A stretch of 64,000 nt of DNA, taken from positions 22,042,154-22,106,153 of the forward strand of contig NC_057788.1 in NCBI RefSeq assembly GCF_014905175.1, read 5' to 3'. The first letter of the stretch is position 1. Every line of letters begins with the position of its first letter. A model generated the notes under the pieces. The model searched no databases and had not been told where the DNA came from. It worked only from the letters and a program-made list of their open reading frames with translations. Positions 35,511 through 46,806 of the stretch are shown piece after piece. Source of the DNA: Aphidius gifuensis (lineage: Eukaryota; Arthropoda; Insecta; Hymenoptera; Braconidae). The position numbers and the translations under genes are program-made.

Positions 35511-38245
35511 ATATTTTTTCGTTACTTTTATATTATATCAAAAAGTCCAACACTCTTTTATCAATTTATTATATAAACAATGCAAGTATAAAATTTAAAT
35601 TTCCATAACGTGTGAGTGTGTGTATGATTGACAACTAAATGAGTATTATTTTTTAATAAAAAAAATTATTTCCCGATATAAAACTGAATGAATGTAGAAC
35701 CGTATATATTCTTTATGAATAAAATAACTTGAAACATTCTATATTTTTTTGAAGATTCACTTATAAGTGTTATCAAATGAATAAATATTCTTTCAACCGA
35801 AATTGCTTTTCACATTGAGCATCATTTTTACTTTCATCTTTTTACGCTGCATCTAGTCTTTTCTTTCTCTTAGACAACATGATATTTTATTTACAATTTG
35901 TCATTTTTGCGATCTTCGTACACAAAGTAGAACAATAACAAAAGTCGTTCAAGAGTAGGTAAACAATTCAAGTGTGAGCTATATATAACAAGTGGTACTA
36001 TATTTGGAACGATAAGATTAAGATGTTGAACTTTATATATAATTTTGTTAAAAAACAGTATAGATTTTTGCATCATTTCTTCAAATAGAATTTTAGAATT
36101 TTATTGTTATCGTAAATCTCTTTTTTTCACTCCGTATCTAATTTGTATTTTTTTTTTTTTTTTGTCAATCGATGCAGTAACTGTCAGACAATATAAACAG
36201 CCAACAACTTGTTTGTCACATTGAGTTTAATTGATCGTAATCATTCTAAAATAAAAAATAAATTTAACAATACCTTTTACCGTTGCTGGACACATATGTC
36301 CAACCTTTGCCCGAGGTATTACTGACTCAATTTTATACCTGGGTTGATGACACCGTATACAGTGACGATTACAAAAAAAAAAAAATAGCGATATGTTTAC
36401 GGGTTACGCAGAAATTCACACGAGTTAAAACTTGTAAAGCTCGTTTATGTCACTATCAAATATATTTTAAACGAAATTGTCCCTTCAAATTAAATTTATA
36501 AATTATTTTATAAAACTAACTACAAATGTTTATCGAATTACAATGAAAATTTTGAAAAAACGATTTACTTTTTTATAATTTATATATAATATATACGTTT
36601 GCATATGGGTGTGTATGTGCATGTATGTATATGTTGGGCTCGATGGGCAAATTGACTTTTCCTAATAGACCAACTCTCGCAAAGCAACTTCTAGGAAAAT
36701 CATTTAAAACTTTACCACGAGTAGAAATTTGTGCCTCGTTTCAATGCACCCGTACAACAGACCCCACCTTTCTCTTACACACAACTTTCTTTTTTGTATA
36801 TTTATCTTTACAAAAACTTGAAATTTTCTCAATTTAAAACTTGAATTTTTTTAATGCCATTTGAATAATCAAGTATTTTTGGACAAATTAATATAAAAAA
36901 TACCAAAACTAAAAGATGAAGTCATTTTTATTCAAATTTTCACAGCAAAAAATTGTTGGCAAATTGAAATCCTAATAATTATAACAGGTTGTATTAAAAA
37001 AAGCTCTCATCATTATAATTTTTTTGAAAAAAAATATCAGAGCTTATAAGGAAAAATTGTCACTTGATAATGTGTGAAAGGAGATAATTGAAAAAAAAAA
37101 GGGACTGCTGATTTGAGTCAGCTTGAAACCGTTGACTGAAACTGGTGTCATTAAATTTTAAGAAATGCTAGTTCAACAACTACATGATTATTTTAACAAA
37201 ATAGTCAATGTCATCATTAGTAAATATAATAAGCCATAATTTGACTGATTCAAAATTTAAGAAATAATTTTCTTAATTTTTCTTTTTGAACTCTATACAC
37301 AGTCTTTTGCTTGAATATTTTTTCTTTTTCATCGTGAAAATTTAACGAAATTCTCACTTAAATATTATTTCAACCCTATAAAATATTAAGTGGGTTCTCG
37401 ACGGCAAGTAGAAAACCAGCTTCCTATGCAGACAGAAGGTTACGGAGTGAAAATCGAGAAGAAAATTGAGATAGTTGTGTGTGTATGTGTGTTATACTAA
37501 ACGTTATATTCTCTGACAACTAGCCGAATGATGTCGTTCTTCACCTTTGTCTATAAAATATCACGTTATGAATGCAAGAGACATTTTTCTATTTCTTAGT
37601 CTGACTTTTGAGACACGATGCTTTTTGAAATAATAAATTCATATATTAATATGTGTTTGATCTATACCGTTGTCTTTATCTGTTATCCCAGGAAATTTAT
37701 ATATACCTCATCACGATGCATATACTAAATTTAAATCAAATAAATTTTTATTTCACATATAGACATGACAAATATCAACTTGAAAAATTATTTCTTTTAA
37801 TCAAGGCTTCATCCACCCACGAAAGCTTTTGTGCATCAGTGTATGTAAAATTTCTACTTGAAAATGTTTTCAAAAAAAACAAAAGAAAACTTGAAAAATA
37901 TCCAACAAAATAATCGCACAGTATAATTTCGCTAATTACCAAAGGAAACTGAGAGCAATATATCAAAAATATTCTGCTTATTTTTTTTTTACTTTGAGTG
38001 ACAGTCATCGCAACTATTTTTTTTTAATACTAAAATTTCCTTTTTTTTTCTCTCTTAATAGAAATGCGTTATAAAACGAAATGGATTTTACAACAAAGTG
38101 AACATAGAATAATGAAAAATTGAAAAAATTTTACTACTAATTTATTTGGAAAAAAAAAATCAATGTTTCAATAAAAATTATATGAAAAAATTAAAAATAC
38201 CCTTAGATCTCGAAAAATTAATGGTAACTCAAAAGTTTAAATTGA
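35511..38245. other. Non-coding stretch, no supported gene
   Basis: Several openings of 60 to 97 codons lie here (36,283, 36,625, 37,653 and 38,146 on plus; 35,891 and 37,775 on minus). The plus ones at 36,283 and 38,146 start with non-ATG codons, and none shows a recognisable domain. A balanced patch at 36,630-36,780 and a TG-rich microsatellite near 37,475-37,492 are present. Confidence 0.5.
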
Positions 38246-38580
38246 GTTTGGTTCACAAACGTTTGTTTTTGCTGCCGGCACAAACACATATATATATATA
38301 TGAGTTTGATGGCCAGGAGATTTTAAGAGGAAGTGGCACAAGAGAAGCGCGACCGAAAGAGAGAAAGGGGGTGCATGAGAGGTATATAGTAAAGGTCGGT
38401 AGTCAGCAGCAACGAAGCATCTACGCCGGGCTCGTATAGCTTGGAAAATTTTGAACGAAAGTTTGCTAATGAAGGCGACTCACGCCCCCAGCTGCATCTG
38501 AGCGAGTTTTAAGAGAAAAAGGAAAAAGTGTACTGTAGCAAAAGAGCAAAAGAGTAAAATCGTTCATACACTATATATAT
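38246..38580. other. GC-richer, purine-rich island 19
   Basis: The left border is a TATATATATATA tract at about 38,289. The plus strand then becomes purine-rich, with several CpGs, to about 38,520. A second TATATATATATA tract closes it near 38,572. Being bracketed by TA tracts is common to several islands here. No gene is recognised. Confidence 0.45.
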
Positions 38581-39830
38581 ATATATGAACAAAGTTAGTT
38601 TTGACATTACAAAATCGCCAATCTGTATTTTAACTCTCTTAAAAACACCCAGCTAAAATTTTTAATTTACTTTATTTTACTTTTTTTTCAACTCTGATTA
38701 ATTACAAGGTTTTTTTTTTTATTTCATTTTGCATTTAATCCAATTTTTATAAATTAATATGAAAATATATAAAGAAAATTATACATATAGGATTTTATTT
38801 ATTATGACCGAGTTAACGAGTTGATAGATCTTCGTTTGTATATATATTACATTAAAAATATATATAATATTTTATACACGTGTATGTAAGGCCTTCCATT
38901 TTGCACAGCCATCTTTTCTCTTCTCTGGCTTAAAATGGTGAAAAGGGTTTTCTAAATTAAAGGGTCGCGAGTAAGCAGGCGATCTGGCTTTCTTCCTTTC
39001 TCGTTATATTCGTCCTTGTATATACCAAGCTTTTCTTTTTACTAAGGATTCACCAGGCTTGATACAGACCATAGCAACAGAGTTATAAAATATTATTATA
39101 CACTGAGAAAAAAAAAACTTTTTATGAGTGGAAATGAAGCTTTTTTTTTTATTCAAAAATTAATACAGAAAAAGAAATTTATAAATTTTCATTAAAAAAT
39201 TAATTTAACTTGACGTTTTATGTATTTTCTTTTGAATAAATAAAATATTTATAAATTTAAAAATAAATGAATTCTTGCAATATTTAATTATCTAATTTAA
39301 AAAAATTTCTTTTAGCTCATATAAAAAATAAATATTTAATTTTACCAAGAATGACTTTTTTTTTATGTTCAAAATAAATTATTCCAACAAAAAAGGGGTT
39401 GGATTAATGTCCCTAAGAAAATAATCGACCATTTTTGTTATATCTTATGTATAGAGAGGGAGTTTTATTACACAATATAAAAGCTTGATGGAAAAAATAA
39501 AAAAAAATAGTTGAGAAACAGTTGTAACTATTCCCTCGACAAAGTTCTCCCACTCGTTCTTTGCATTTATATCCACTAATTCATTGTGCGTATTTTCTTT
39601 AGACCGCCCATAATTCTACTCAAGCTTTAATCTATTGTATTCAATTTTAGAATTGCGTGACATATATGACATACTGGTGACATATGGAAATATGAATTTT
39701 TCAACATTTAATTTTTCTACATATATTTTTTCTTATGAAAAATTATTTTCCACTATAAAATTTATACTTTAAGTATTTATTTATACTAAAAAAGAAAAAT
39801 ACAATTGACAAGAATATTATTAAAATTTAT
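38581..39830. other. AT-rich stretch with a small island
   Basis: A balanced patch at about 38,880-39,070 includes CAGCCATCTTTTC near 38,907. The rest is very AT-rich. No gene is supported. Confidence 0.5.
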
Positions 39831-39952
39831 AAATGAAATAATTCTTTTGATATTAAAAAAATATTTTTTAATTATAAAGGAAATAATTTACAAATGAAAT
39901 AATTCTTTTGACATTAAAAAAATATTTTTAAATTATAAAGGAAATAATTTAC
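39831..39952. repeat. Two-copy 61-bp tandem duplication
   Basis: Copy 1 (39,831-39,891) and copy 2 (39,892-39,952) are nearly identical. Both start AAATGAAATAATTCTTTTGA and differ by a T/C change and a small A/T shift in a homopolymer. The small divergence points to a recent local duplication in AT-rich DNA. Confidence 0.75.
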
Positions 39953-40143
39953 AAGCATAATTTGAATTTACTACAGAAAATAAATGGAAAATGTATTTTT
40001 AAAAATTGCTCAAACGACGTCTAGTTAAAAATAAAAAATTAAAAGCTATTATCGATCATTGACATGAAAGATAAATGTGACAATTAAATATATAAATATA
40101 TTTTTATCAAAATTTATTTAATTAAAATCGAAGACTTTCTTAT
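39953..40143. other. AT-rich spacer
   Basis: Nothing is supported. Confidence 0.55.
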
Positions 40144-40475
40144 TTGAAATATAGATTTTGCAAATGTTCGTTGTCCGTACTTTGTCTTTGTAAGAGAAAA
40201 GCTATCTTGCCTCCACCGATGCTATACTTCTCAACCCAACTTCTAACTCCCAAACGCCTCAAGGCTCTACTACACCATGCCACTTCTAAGACAAGAATTT
40301 CAGCTCACGCTTTTACTATATATATATACGCGAGCCTTTACTTGCAAGACGCCTTCAGACCACAGAGTAAGGTATGGAGTTATAATTCACCCTTGGATTT
40401 TCTCATCTTTGTCTGTTACAATTATTTATTTATTTTTTTTTTATGCTTTTCGCGTCTTCTGCAGAAGATTTAAAC
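40144..40475. other. GC-richer island 20, pyrimidine-biased
   Basis: An open plus frame of 109 codons (40,144-40,473) has several Cys and Leu but no family, and ends in a T-run. A shorter overlapping frame is open too. I treat both as chance openings in a pyrimidine-biased island. Confidence 0.4.
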
Positions 40476-40720
40476 GTAATATATTTAGATTTTTTTAAAT
40501 AAATTTTTCAGTTATATTTGATTAATACAGTTGTAAAAAATAAATAAAATGTAAATTATATTTAACATTTTTTAACTAACACTTGTCTTAAATTTTTAAA
40601 CTTAATATTGCAAAAGAAAAATTAAATGCACTTTTAAAGTAAAATAAAACTTAACACACTTGATAAAATTTTGCAACTGATTCAAGTAAATTTTTTGATT
40701 TTGTACATCGAGTGTGTCCA
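40476..40720. other. AT-rich spacer
   Basis: Nothing is supported. Confidence 0.55.
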
Positions 40721-41240
40721 GATGTATCCATGAGATATAAAGTAAAACTGTCAGTCGTTGGACTAAAAATGACCATTGACCCCCCTTCTTATTTTGTGAA
40801 CAAGACCCAGTGAGTAAATATATGGGGCCCCACCACTGTACAGCACGTGGCCGATGGCCAGTTTTATGTAACAGTGAATCCCTTAAAGTAAGAGCTAGCC
40901 ACGTGCGGGGATATGTATATGTATATTATTTCGTGTAAGAAAGAAATAAAAATAACGGACAGGAATAAAGGATCGCGCGAACTGGACAAACCAGTTTACC
41001 GTTTTTCAAATTGGGCTTGAAGCCAGTCTGTGACCCTTTTTTCACTATAAAAATTATTTATATATATATACATTTGAATTGGCAAGCACTGGCCGTTGTC
41101 CAGTTTGGACAAAAAAGGTCCGGAAATGATTCTTGCTTGTATACTTTTGTATCCATATGTATGTGAATATAACAAAGAGTTTACTCTAAAACCAGATTGC
41201 CAACGTCAGAAGCAAAACTCTTGATCGAGATAAACCGTTA
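40721..41240. other. GC-richer island 21
   Basis: It contains GGGGCCCC near 40,824, GCACGTGGCCGATGGCC near 40,843 and AACTGGACAAACCAGTTTACC near 40,980 (imperfect palindrome). ACTGGCCGTTGTCCAGT near 41,087 is a further inverted pair. There is no open frame. It is a candidate regulatory segment by motif density only. Confidence 0.4.
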
Positions 41241-41592
41241 GTTCATTAAACTCTGAAAAAGTTTTTTATTTATTTATTTTTTCTTTTTGATATATTGGAA
41301 GTAAGGGATAAATAAAAAATATGTATATTGTTGAAAATATGATGATAAAAACAGCCTACATTTTTCTGTTAATTTAAAAAATAATATATGTTATAATACT
41401 TTTCGAAGTTGTCGTTTTCATTTTTAATGATTTTTTTGTATCATTAACGATGACTTGAAAAAAAAAGCATTGAAAAAGTTTAACAATGATTAACATACTA
41501 GAAAAATAAACTAAAATATTTACGTCTTAATCTCAAAAATAAGTTTAGTCGAGACAAATATTTTCTTATCTTTATGTTGTGATTAACAATAA
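41241..41592. other. AT-rich non-coding stretch
   Basis: Stops occur in all frames. The stretch ends just before the receptor-like open frame. Confidence 0.55.
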
Positions 41593-41889
41593 TTAATCCA
41601 AGAAACAAAAGATAAAAGCCGTACAATTTATTTTCTTCTTCCATTGTATTCTATTGGACCTTGGGTAAAACAAGATGAAAAATTAAAATATTTTGTAACC
41701 AGGTTAACTGTTATAAAACTAGCAGTTATCTGTTACTATATAGCTGATTGTCTATTTTCTGTGCGTTCAGAGTTTAAACTGCTTGAAAATATATCTGTGC
41801 TTATGTCAAAGGCCGATGTACTCATTGGAAATTGTGATACGCTTATCTTAAATTATCTATTAAAAGTAATAAAAGTAAAAGGTTTTTAA
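41593..41889 (+). pseudogene. Odorant-receptor-like N-terminal fragment
   Basis: The plus frame is open from 41,593 (just after a TAA) to TAA at 41,887-41,889, about 98 codons, with no ATG before the conserved part. The segment LYSIGPWVKQDEKLKYFVTR resembles the 'LxxLGLWP...(D)EKLKYF..R' start of insect odorant receptors (7tm_6). It is followed by a hydrophobic first-helix-like stretch (LAVICYYIADCLF). Then comes ELLEN-like FKLLENISVLMSKADVL and a second hydrophobic region, in the order expected for the N-terminal quarter of such a receptor. The family's Pro after Trp is missing, the frame lacks a clear start, and no strong donor follows (AAAGGTTTTT is weak). It is probably a relic or an incomplete exon. 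The assignment is by eye. Confidence 0.4.
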
Positions 41890-42113
41890 TCTAGTCAACA
41901 ATTATAATGATAATTAAAAAATTTTTTTATCAATTTTTATATAGTAAAACGTACAAAATTATACTAAGAATATTTTGAAATCAAGTTTCTATTTTAGCCA
42001 TGCGAAATATTAAATCAAAAATTTTTTTTTTTTTATTAACATAAAATTAGTAAATTATTTATTAACAACAAATACTTTATGATAAAAAATTAAATAATTC
42101 TTTTAATGCAATA
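41890..42113. other. AT-rich spacer
   Basis: A weak match to the dispersed repeat at 28,322 (AAAATTATACTAAGAATATT and AAATCAA words) occurs near 41,953-41,985. Nothing else is supported. Confidence 0.4.
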
Positions 42114-42302
42114 ATGCCACGCAAAGTGTAATTGGTGCTAATTGGTTTGTTATTTTATTCAACAGCTGTACCATCATACGATGAAACAATATGCATTGTT
42201 AAAAAAAGTTTCAAAGAAGCTGAAAAATGTCAACATGTTATAGGAAATGATCAACACTTTGCAGCAAGATATCCAGTACATAAGAAGAAGATGAAATTGT
42301 GA
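42114..42302 (+). pseudogene. Small secreted-peptide-like frame with an internal stop, or a spliced terminal exon
   Basis: Two readings fit. Read as unspliced DNA, an ATG at 42,114 is followed after five codons by TAA (42,129-42,131). The same frame then continues with a hydrophobic stretch (LVLIGLLFYSTA, 42,132-42,167) that looks like a signal peptide with a Ser-Thr-Ala cleavage end. The hydrophilic tail of 44 residues has two Cys and a Lys-rich end and stops at TGA, 42,300-42,302. This would be a nonsense-broken small secreted peptide gene. Read as spliced, TTATTTTATTCAACAG at 42,150-42,165 is a good acceptor and the coding part is a terminal exon from 42,166. An AATAAA at 42,361-42,366 fits a 3' end in either case. 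The tail has balanced codon use unlike the flanks. I do not recognise the family. Confidence 0.4.
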
Positions 42303-42360
42303 TGGAAAATGATTGACATTATGTACCACGATAACCAGTATATAAAATTAAAAAAACCTT

Positions 42361-42366
42361 AATAAA
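42361..42366 (+). terminator. Possible polyadenylation signal
   Basis: AATAAA lies 58 bases after the TGA of the small peptide-like frame. Such hexamers are common by chance in DNA this AT-rich, so it supports the frame only weakly. Confidence 0.3.
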
Positions 42367-42559
42367 TTGATGGTAAAAAAATTTGTTTATTTGGAAAACA
42401 ATCTACCTTTTTGTCGATTTTTTTTTTGTTCAACTATATAATTAAATAATTATGTGTTTATTAAGGAATAAAAATACAAAATTATCGATAAATATAGTTA
42501 CTTCAAAATTTAGTGTTTTAGTATTTACATAATTTGGTCAGTTTATTACTCACTAGTCT

Positions 42560-42860
42560 TGAGATTTTATCCTATTTTTTTCTTTTCTCTGAGAGTTTTC
42601 TGAACATCAAACACCTTCTTGAGTATCCTAGGCTCCTGTTATAAATCTTGGATTATTCGAAAAAAATTTAAATTTGTGAGTTTCCGAAAATATCAAATAC
42701 CTCTTTGCTTATTCTATAATCCTGTTGCCAATCTTTAATTTTTTAAAAGAAATTTGAATTTTAATAATGGAAAATAAGAAATAAATACTGTGAAAAAGAT
42801 GAGGATCTTATAAAATCGAATATCGATTTGCCTATTCCATGTTTAAAACCTGCTGCTTTT
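42560..42860 (-). repeat. Inverted, degenerate array units at the left edge
   Basis: At least three copies of the array core lie in reverse orientation, ending near 42,640, 42,726 and 42,852. The clearest, at 42,697-42,726, reads ATACCTCTTTGCTTATTC. Its reverse complement matches the core AACAGG(A)..ATAGAACAGGCAAGGAGGTAT of the forward units. These copies are more diverged than those inside, as expected for the old edges of an array. Confidence 0.6.
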
Positions 42861-42904
42861 CTATCGTAATTCCCTAATTTTCTTTATTTTTTTTCAAAAA
42901 TTAC

Positions 42905-44519
42905 TTGATAAAATTGAAGATTTTTAACCGGAAAATAGAATAGACAAAGAAAAGATTTGTCATTTATTTGACTTACCTCGTTTCTATAATAATTTCCGAA
43001 TTTTATTTATTAATATTTCAAATTTTATTGAAAAAATTGGTACTACTGAACAGAAACATTGAATATGCAAAGAAGAATTTTAGTTATTAATGACCTTAGC
43101 TCTTTTCTCTTATAATTCCTTAATTTTATTGATTATTTTCAAAATTTCCATAGAAAAAATAGAGATTCTGAACAGGAACAGAGAACAAGCAAAGAGGTAT
43201 TTTCTATTTTATTTAATTTACCTCTTTTCTTTTATACTTAATTTTATTATTTATTTTAAAAATTTCCATAGAAAAAATGAATGAAGAACGATTTTTATCA
43301 CTCAAAGACAATGAACAAAAAAATAAAACAAAATAAACAAAGTTTTCTTCAGTACGCATTGATGCAAATGCATTTATTATCTTATCACTCAGGAGAGTGA
43401 CTGGCGGAGAATATAGGAAAGTATAAAAAGTACACTCACCCTTGTTTTTTAATTCAGATCATAAGCTACACACAGCATAACAGGTATTTAATGAGAATGA
43501 ATCGAGTCACAAATTTGAAGGGTTACATTATTAATATAACTTTTTATATCATTGAATGAAAAAAAAAATCATTCTGAATTCGGTTATGGTGATTCGATTA
43601 TAAGCATCGTAAAGAATACGTAAATAAAGACAACAAAATAATTTCTTATCAGTATATACTATAAAAAATATGCTATTTGAACAGGATCATAGAACAGGCA
43701 AGGAGATATTTCATTTAATTCACCTCTTATCTTTTATGATTCCTTATATTTATCATTTATTTTAAAAATTTCCCTGGAAAAATGAAGATTTTTAACAGGA
43801 ACATAGAACAGGCAAGGAGGTATTTGGTATTTTATTTAATTCACCTCTTTTCGTTTATAATTCCTTAATTTTATTATTTATTTAAAAAATTTCTATCGAA
43901 AAAATGAAGATTTTTAACAGGAACATTGAACAGGCAAGGAGGTATTTCGTATTTTATTCAATTCACCTCTTTTCTTTTATAATTCCTTAATTTTATTATT
44001 TATTTTAAAAATTTCCATGGAAAAAATGAAGATTTTTAACAGGAACATAGAACAGGCAAAGAGGTATTTTGAAATTTATTTAATTTACCTCTTATCTTTT
44101 CTAATTCCTTAATTTAATTATTTATTTTAAAAATTTCCATGGAAAAATAAAGAGTTTTAACAGGAACACAGAACAGGCAAGGAGGTATTTTGTATTTTAT
44201 TTAATTTACCTCTTTTCTTTTATACTTAATTTTATTATTTATTTTAAAAATTTCCATGGAAAAAATAAAGATTTTTAACAGGAACATAGAACAGGCAAGG
44301 AGGTATTTTGTATTTTATTCAATTTACCTCTTTTCTTTTATAATTCCTTAATTTTATTATTTATTTTAAAAATTTCCATGGAAAAAATGAAGATTTTTGA
44401 CAGGAACATAAAACAGGCAAGGAGATATTTTGGAATTTATTTAATTTACCTCTTATCTTTTATAATTCCTTAATTTTATTATCTATTTTCAAAATTTCCA
44501 TGGAAAAATAAAGAGTTTT
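42905..44519 (+). repeat. Tandem array, 122-bp type, left block
   Basis: Units start at AACAGG-type words at 42,926, 43,049, 43,171, then after an interruption at 43,680, 43,794, 43,916, 44,038, 44,159, 44,277 and 44,399. Most spacings are 118 to 123 bp. Each unit has the core GAACATAGAACAGGCAAGGA, then GGTATTTT, an AT-rich middle with TTTACCTCTTTTCTTTTATA, ATTCCTTAATTTTATTATTT and TTTCCATGGAAAAAATGAAG. Divergence rises towards the outer left edge. The pair GAGGTA...TACCTC in each unit can form a stem. Confidence 0.85.
43284..43663 (+). repeat. 380-bp segment inserted in the array, copy of 48,090-48,463
   Basis: It is nearly identical to 48,090-48,463 from AAGAACGATTTTTATCAC to CAGTATATACTATA, with one diverged patch in the middle (near 43,448-43,505). 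It begins where the next 122-bp unit was due (after 43,171), and its right edge joins the AAAAATATGCTATTTG end of a 143-bp-type unit. I see no terminal inverted repeats and no target-site duplication. It has no coding content of its own. Confidence 0.8.
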
Positions 44520-46806
44520 AATAGGAACATAGAACAGGCAAGGAGGTATTTTATTTAATTCATAGATCACCTCCTAGACTTTCTGCTTCCCTGCTATTTT
44601 AAAAATAAAAATTAAATTTGAAAAAACAAATAGAAAAAATAATAAAAAAAATATGCTATTTGAACAGAATCGTAGAACAGGCAAGGAGGTATTTTATTTA
44701 ATTCATAAATCACCTTCTAGACTTCCTGCTTCCCCACCATTTCAAAAATGAATTTGTTTTTTGAAAAACAAATAGAAAAAATATTTAAAAAAATATGCTA
44801 TTTGAACAGGATCATAGAACAGGCAAGGAGGTATTTTATTTAATTCATAGATCACCTCCTAGACTTCCTGCTTCCCTGCCATTTTAAGAATGAAATTCGT
44901 TTTTTAAAAAACAAATAGAAAAAATATTTAAAAAAATATGCTATTTGAACAGGATCATAGAACAGGCAAGGAGGTATTTTATTTAATTCATAGATCACCT
45001 CCTAGACTTCCTGCTTCCCTGCCATTTTAAGAATAAAATTTGTTTTTTAAAAAACAAATAGAAAAAATATTTTAAAAAATATGCTATTTTAACAGGAACA
45101 TAGAACAGGCAAGAAGGTATTTTATTTAATTTACAGATTACCGCCTAGACTTTCTGCTTCCTTGCCATTTCAAAAATAAAATTTGTTTTTCAAAAAACAA
45201 ATAGAAAAAATATTCAAAAAAATATGCTATTTAAACAGGATCATAGAACAGGCAAGGAGGTATTTCATTTAATTCATAAATCACTTCTTAGACTTCCTGC
45301 TTCCCTGCTAGTTCAAAAATGAAATTCTTTTTTTAAAAAACAAATAGAAAAAATATTTAAAAAAATATGCTATTTGAACAGAATCGTAGAACATGCAAAG
45401 AGGTATTTTATTTAATTCATAAATATCCTTCTAGACTTCCTGCTTCCCCGCCATTTCAAAAATAAAATTTGTTTTTTGAAAAACAAATAAAAAAATCATT
45501 TGAAAAAATATGCTATTTGAACAGGATCATAGAACAGGCAAGGAGGTATTTTATTTAATTTACAGATCACCTCCTAGACTTCCTGCTTCCCTGATATTTC
45601 AAAAATAAAATTTGTTTTTTGAAAAACAAATAGAAAAAATAATTTAAAAAATATGCTATTTGAACAGGATCATAGAACAGGCAAGGAGGTATTTTATTTA
45701 ATTCATAGATCACCTCCTAGACTTCCTGCTTCCCTGCCATTTCAAAAATAAAATTTGTTTTTTAAAAAACAAATAGAAAAAATATTTAAAAAATCATGCT
45801 ATTTGAACAGGATCATAGAACAGGCAAGGAGGTATTTTATTTAATTCATAGATCACCTCCTAGACTTCCTGCTTCCCTGCCATTTTAAGAATGAAATTCG
45901 TTTTTTAAAAAACAAATAGAAAAAATAATAAAAAAAATATGCTATTTGAACAGGATCATAGAACAGGCAAGGAGGTATTTTATTTAATTCATAGATCACC
46001 TCCTAGACTTCCTGCTTCCCTGCCATTTCAAGGATAAAATTTGTTTTTTAAGAAACAAATAGAAAAAATATTTAAAAAAATATGCTATTTGAACAGGATC
46101 ATAGAACAGGCAAGGAGGTATTTTATTTAATTTACAGATCACCTCCTAGACTTCCTGCTTCCCTGATATTTCAAAAATAAAATTTGTTTTTTGAAAAACA
46201 AATAGAAAAAATAATAAAAAAAATATGCTATTTGAACAGGATCATAGAACAGGCAAGGAGGTATTTTATTTAATTTACAGATCACCTCCTAGACTTCCTG
46301 CTTCCCTGCCATTTCAAAAATAAAATTTGTTTTTTAAAAAACAAATAGAAAAAATATTTTAAAAAATATGCTATTTGAACAGGATCATAGAACAGGCAAG
46401 GAGGTATTTTATTTGATTCATAAATTACGTCCTAGACTTTCTGCTTCCCTGCCATTTCAAAAATAAAATTTGTTTTTTAAAAAACAAATAGAAAAAATAT
46501 TTCAAAAAATATGCTATTTGAACAGGATCATAGAACAGGCAAGGAGGTATTTTATTTAATTTACAGATCACCTCCTAGACTTCCTGCTTCCCTGCCATTT
46601 CAAAAATAAAATTTGTTTTTCAAAAAACAAATAGAAAAAATAATTAAAAAAATATGCTATTTGAACAGGATCATAGAACAGGCAAGGAGGTATTTTATTT
46701 AATTTACAGATCACCTCCTAGACTTCCTGCTTCCCTGCCATTTCAAAAATAAAATTTGTTTTTTAAAAAACAAATAGAAAAAATAATAAAAAAAATATGC
46801 TATTTG
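44520..46806 (+). repeat. Tandem array, 143-bp type, sixteen units
   Basis: Unit starts (AACAGG-type) fall at 44,520, 44,663, 44,805, 44,948, 45,091 and so on to 46,664, with a period of 143 bp throughout except for one 142-bp unit. Each unit shares the first 45 bp or so (AACAGGATCATAGAACAGGC, AAGGAGGTATTTTATTTAAT) with the 122-bp type. It then has its own part: ATCACCTCCTAGACTTCCTG, CTTCCCTGCCATTT, a 22-bp palindrome (for example 45,038-45,059), and AAAAATATGCTATTTG. Arms AGGAGGT and ACCTCCT (44,826-44,832 and 44,854-44,860 in one unit) can form a stem. The units are very similar, so this block was homogenised recently. The minus opening at 46,711-46,932 is a shadow of the repeat. Confidence 0.9.
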
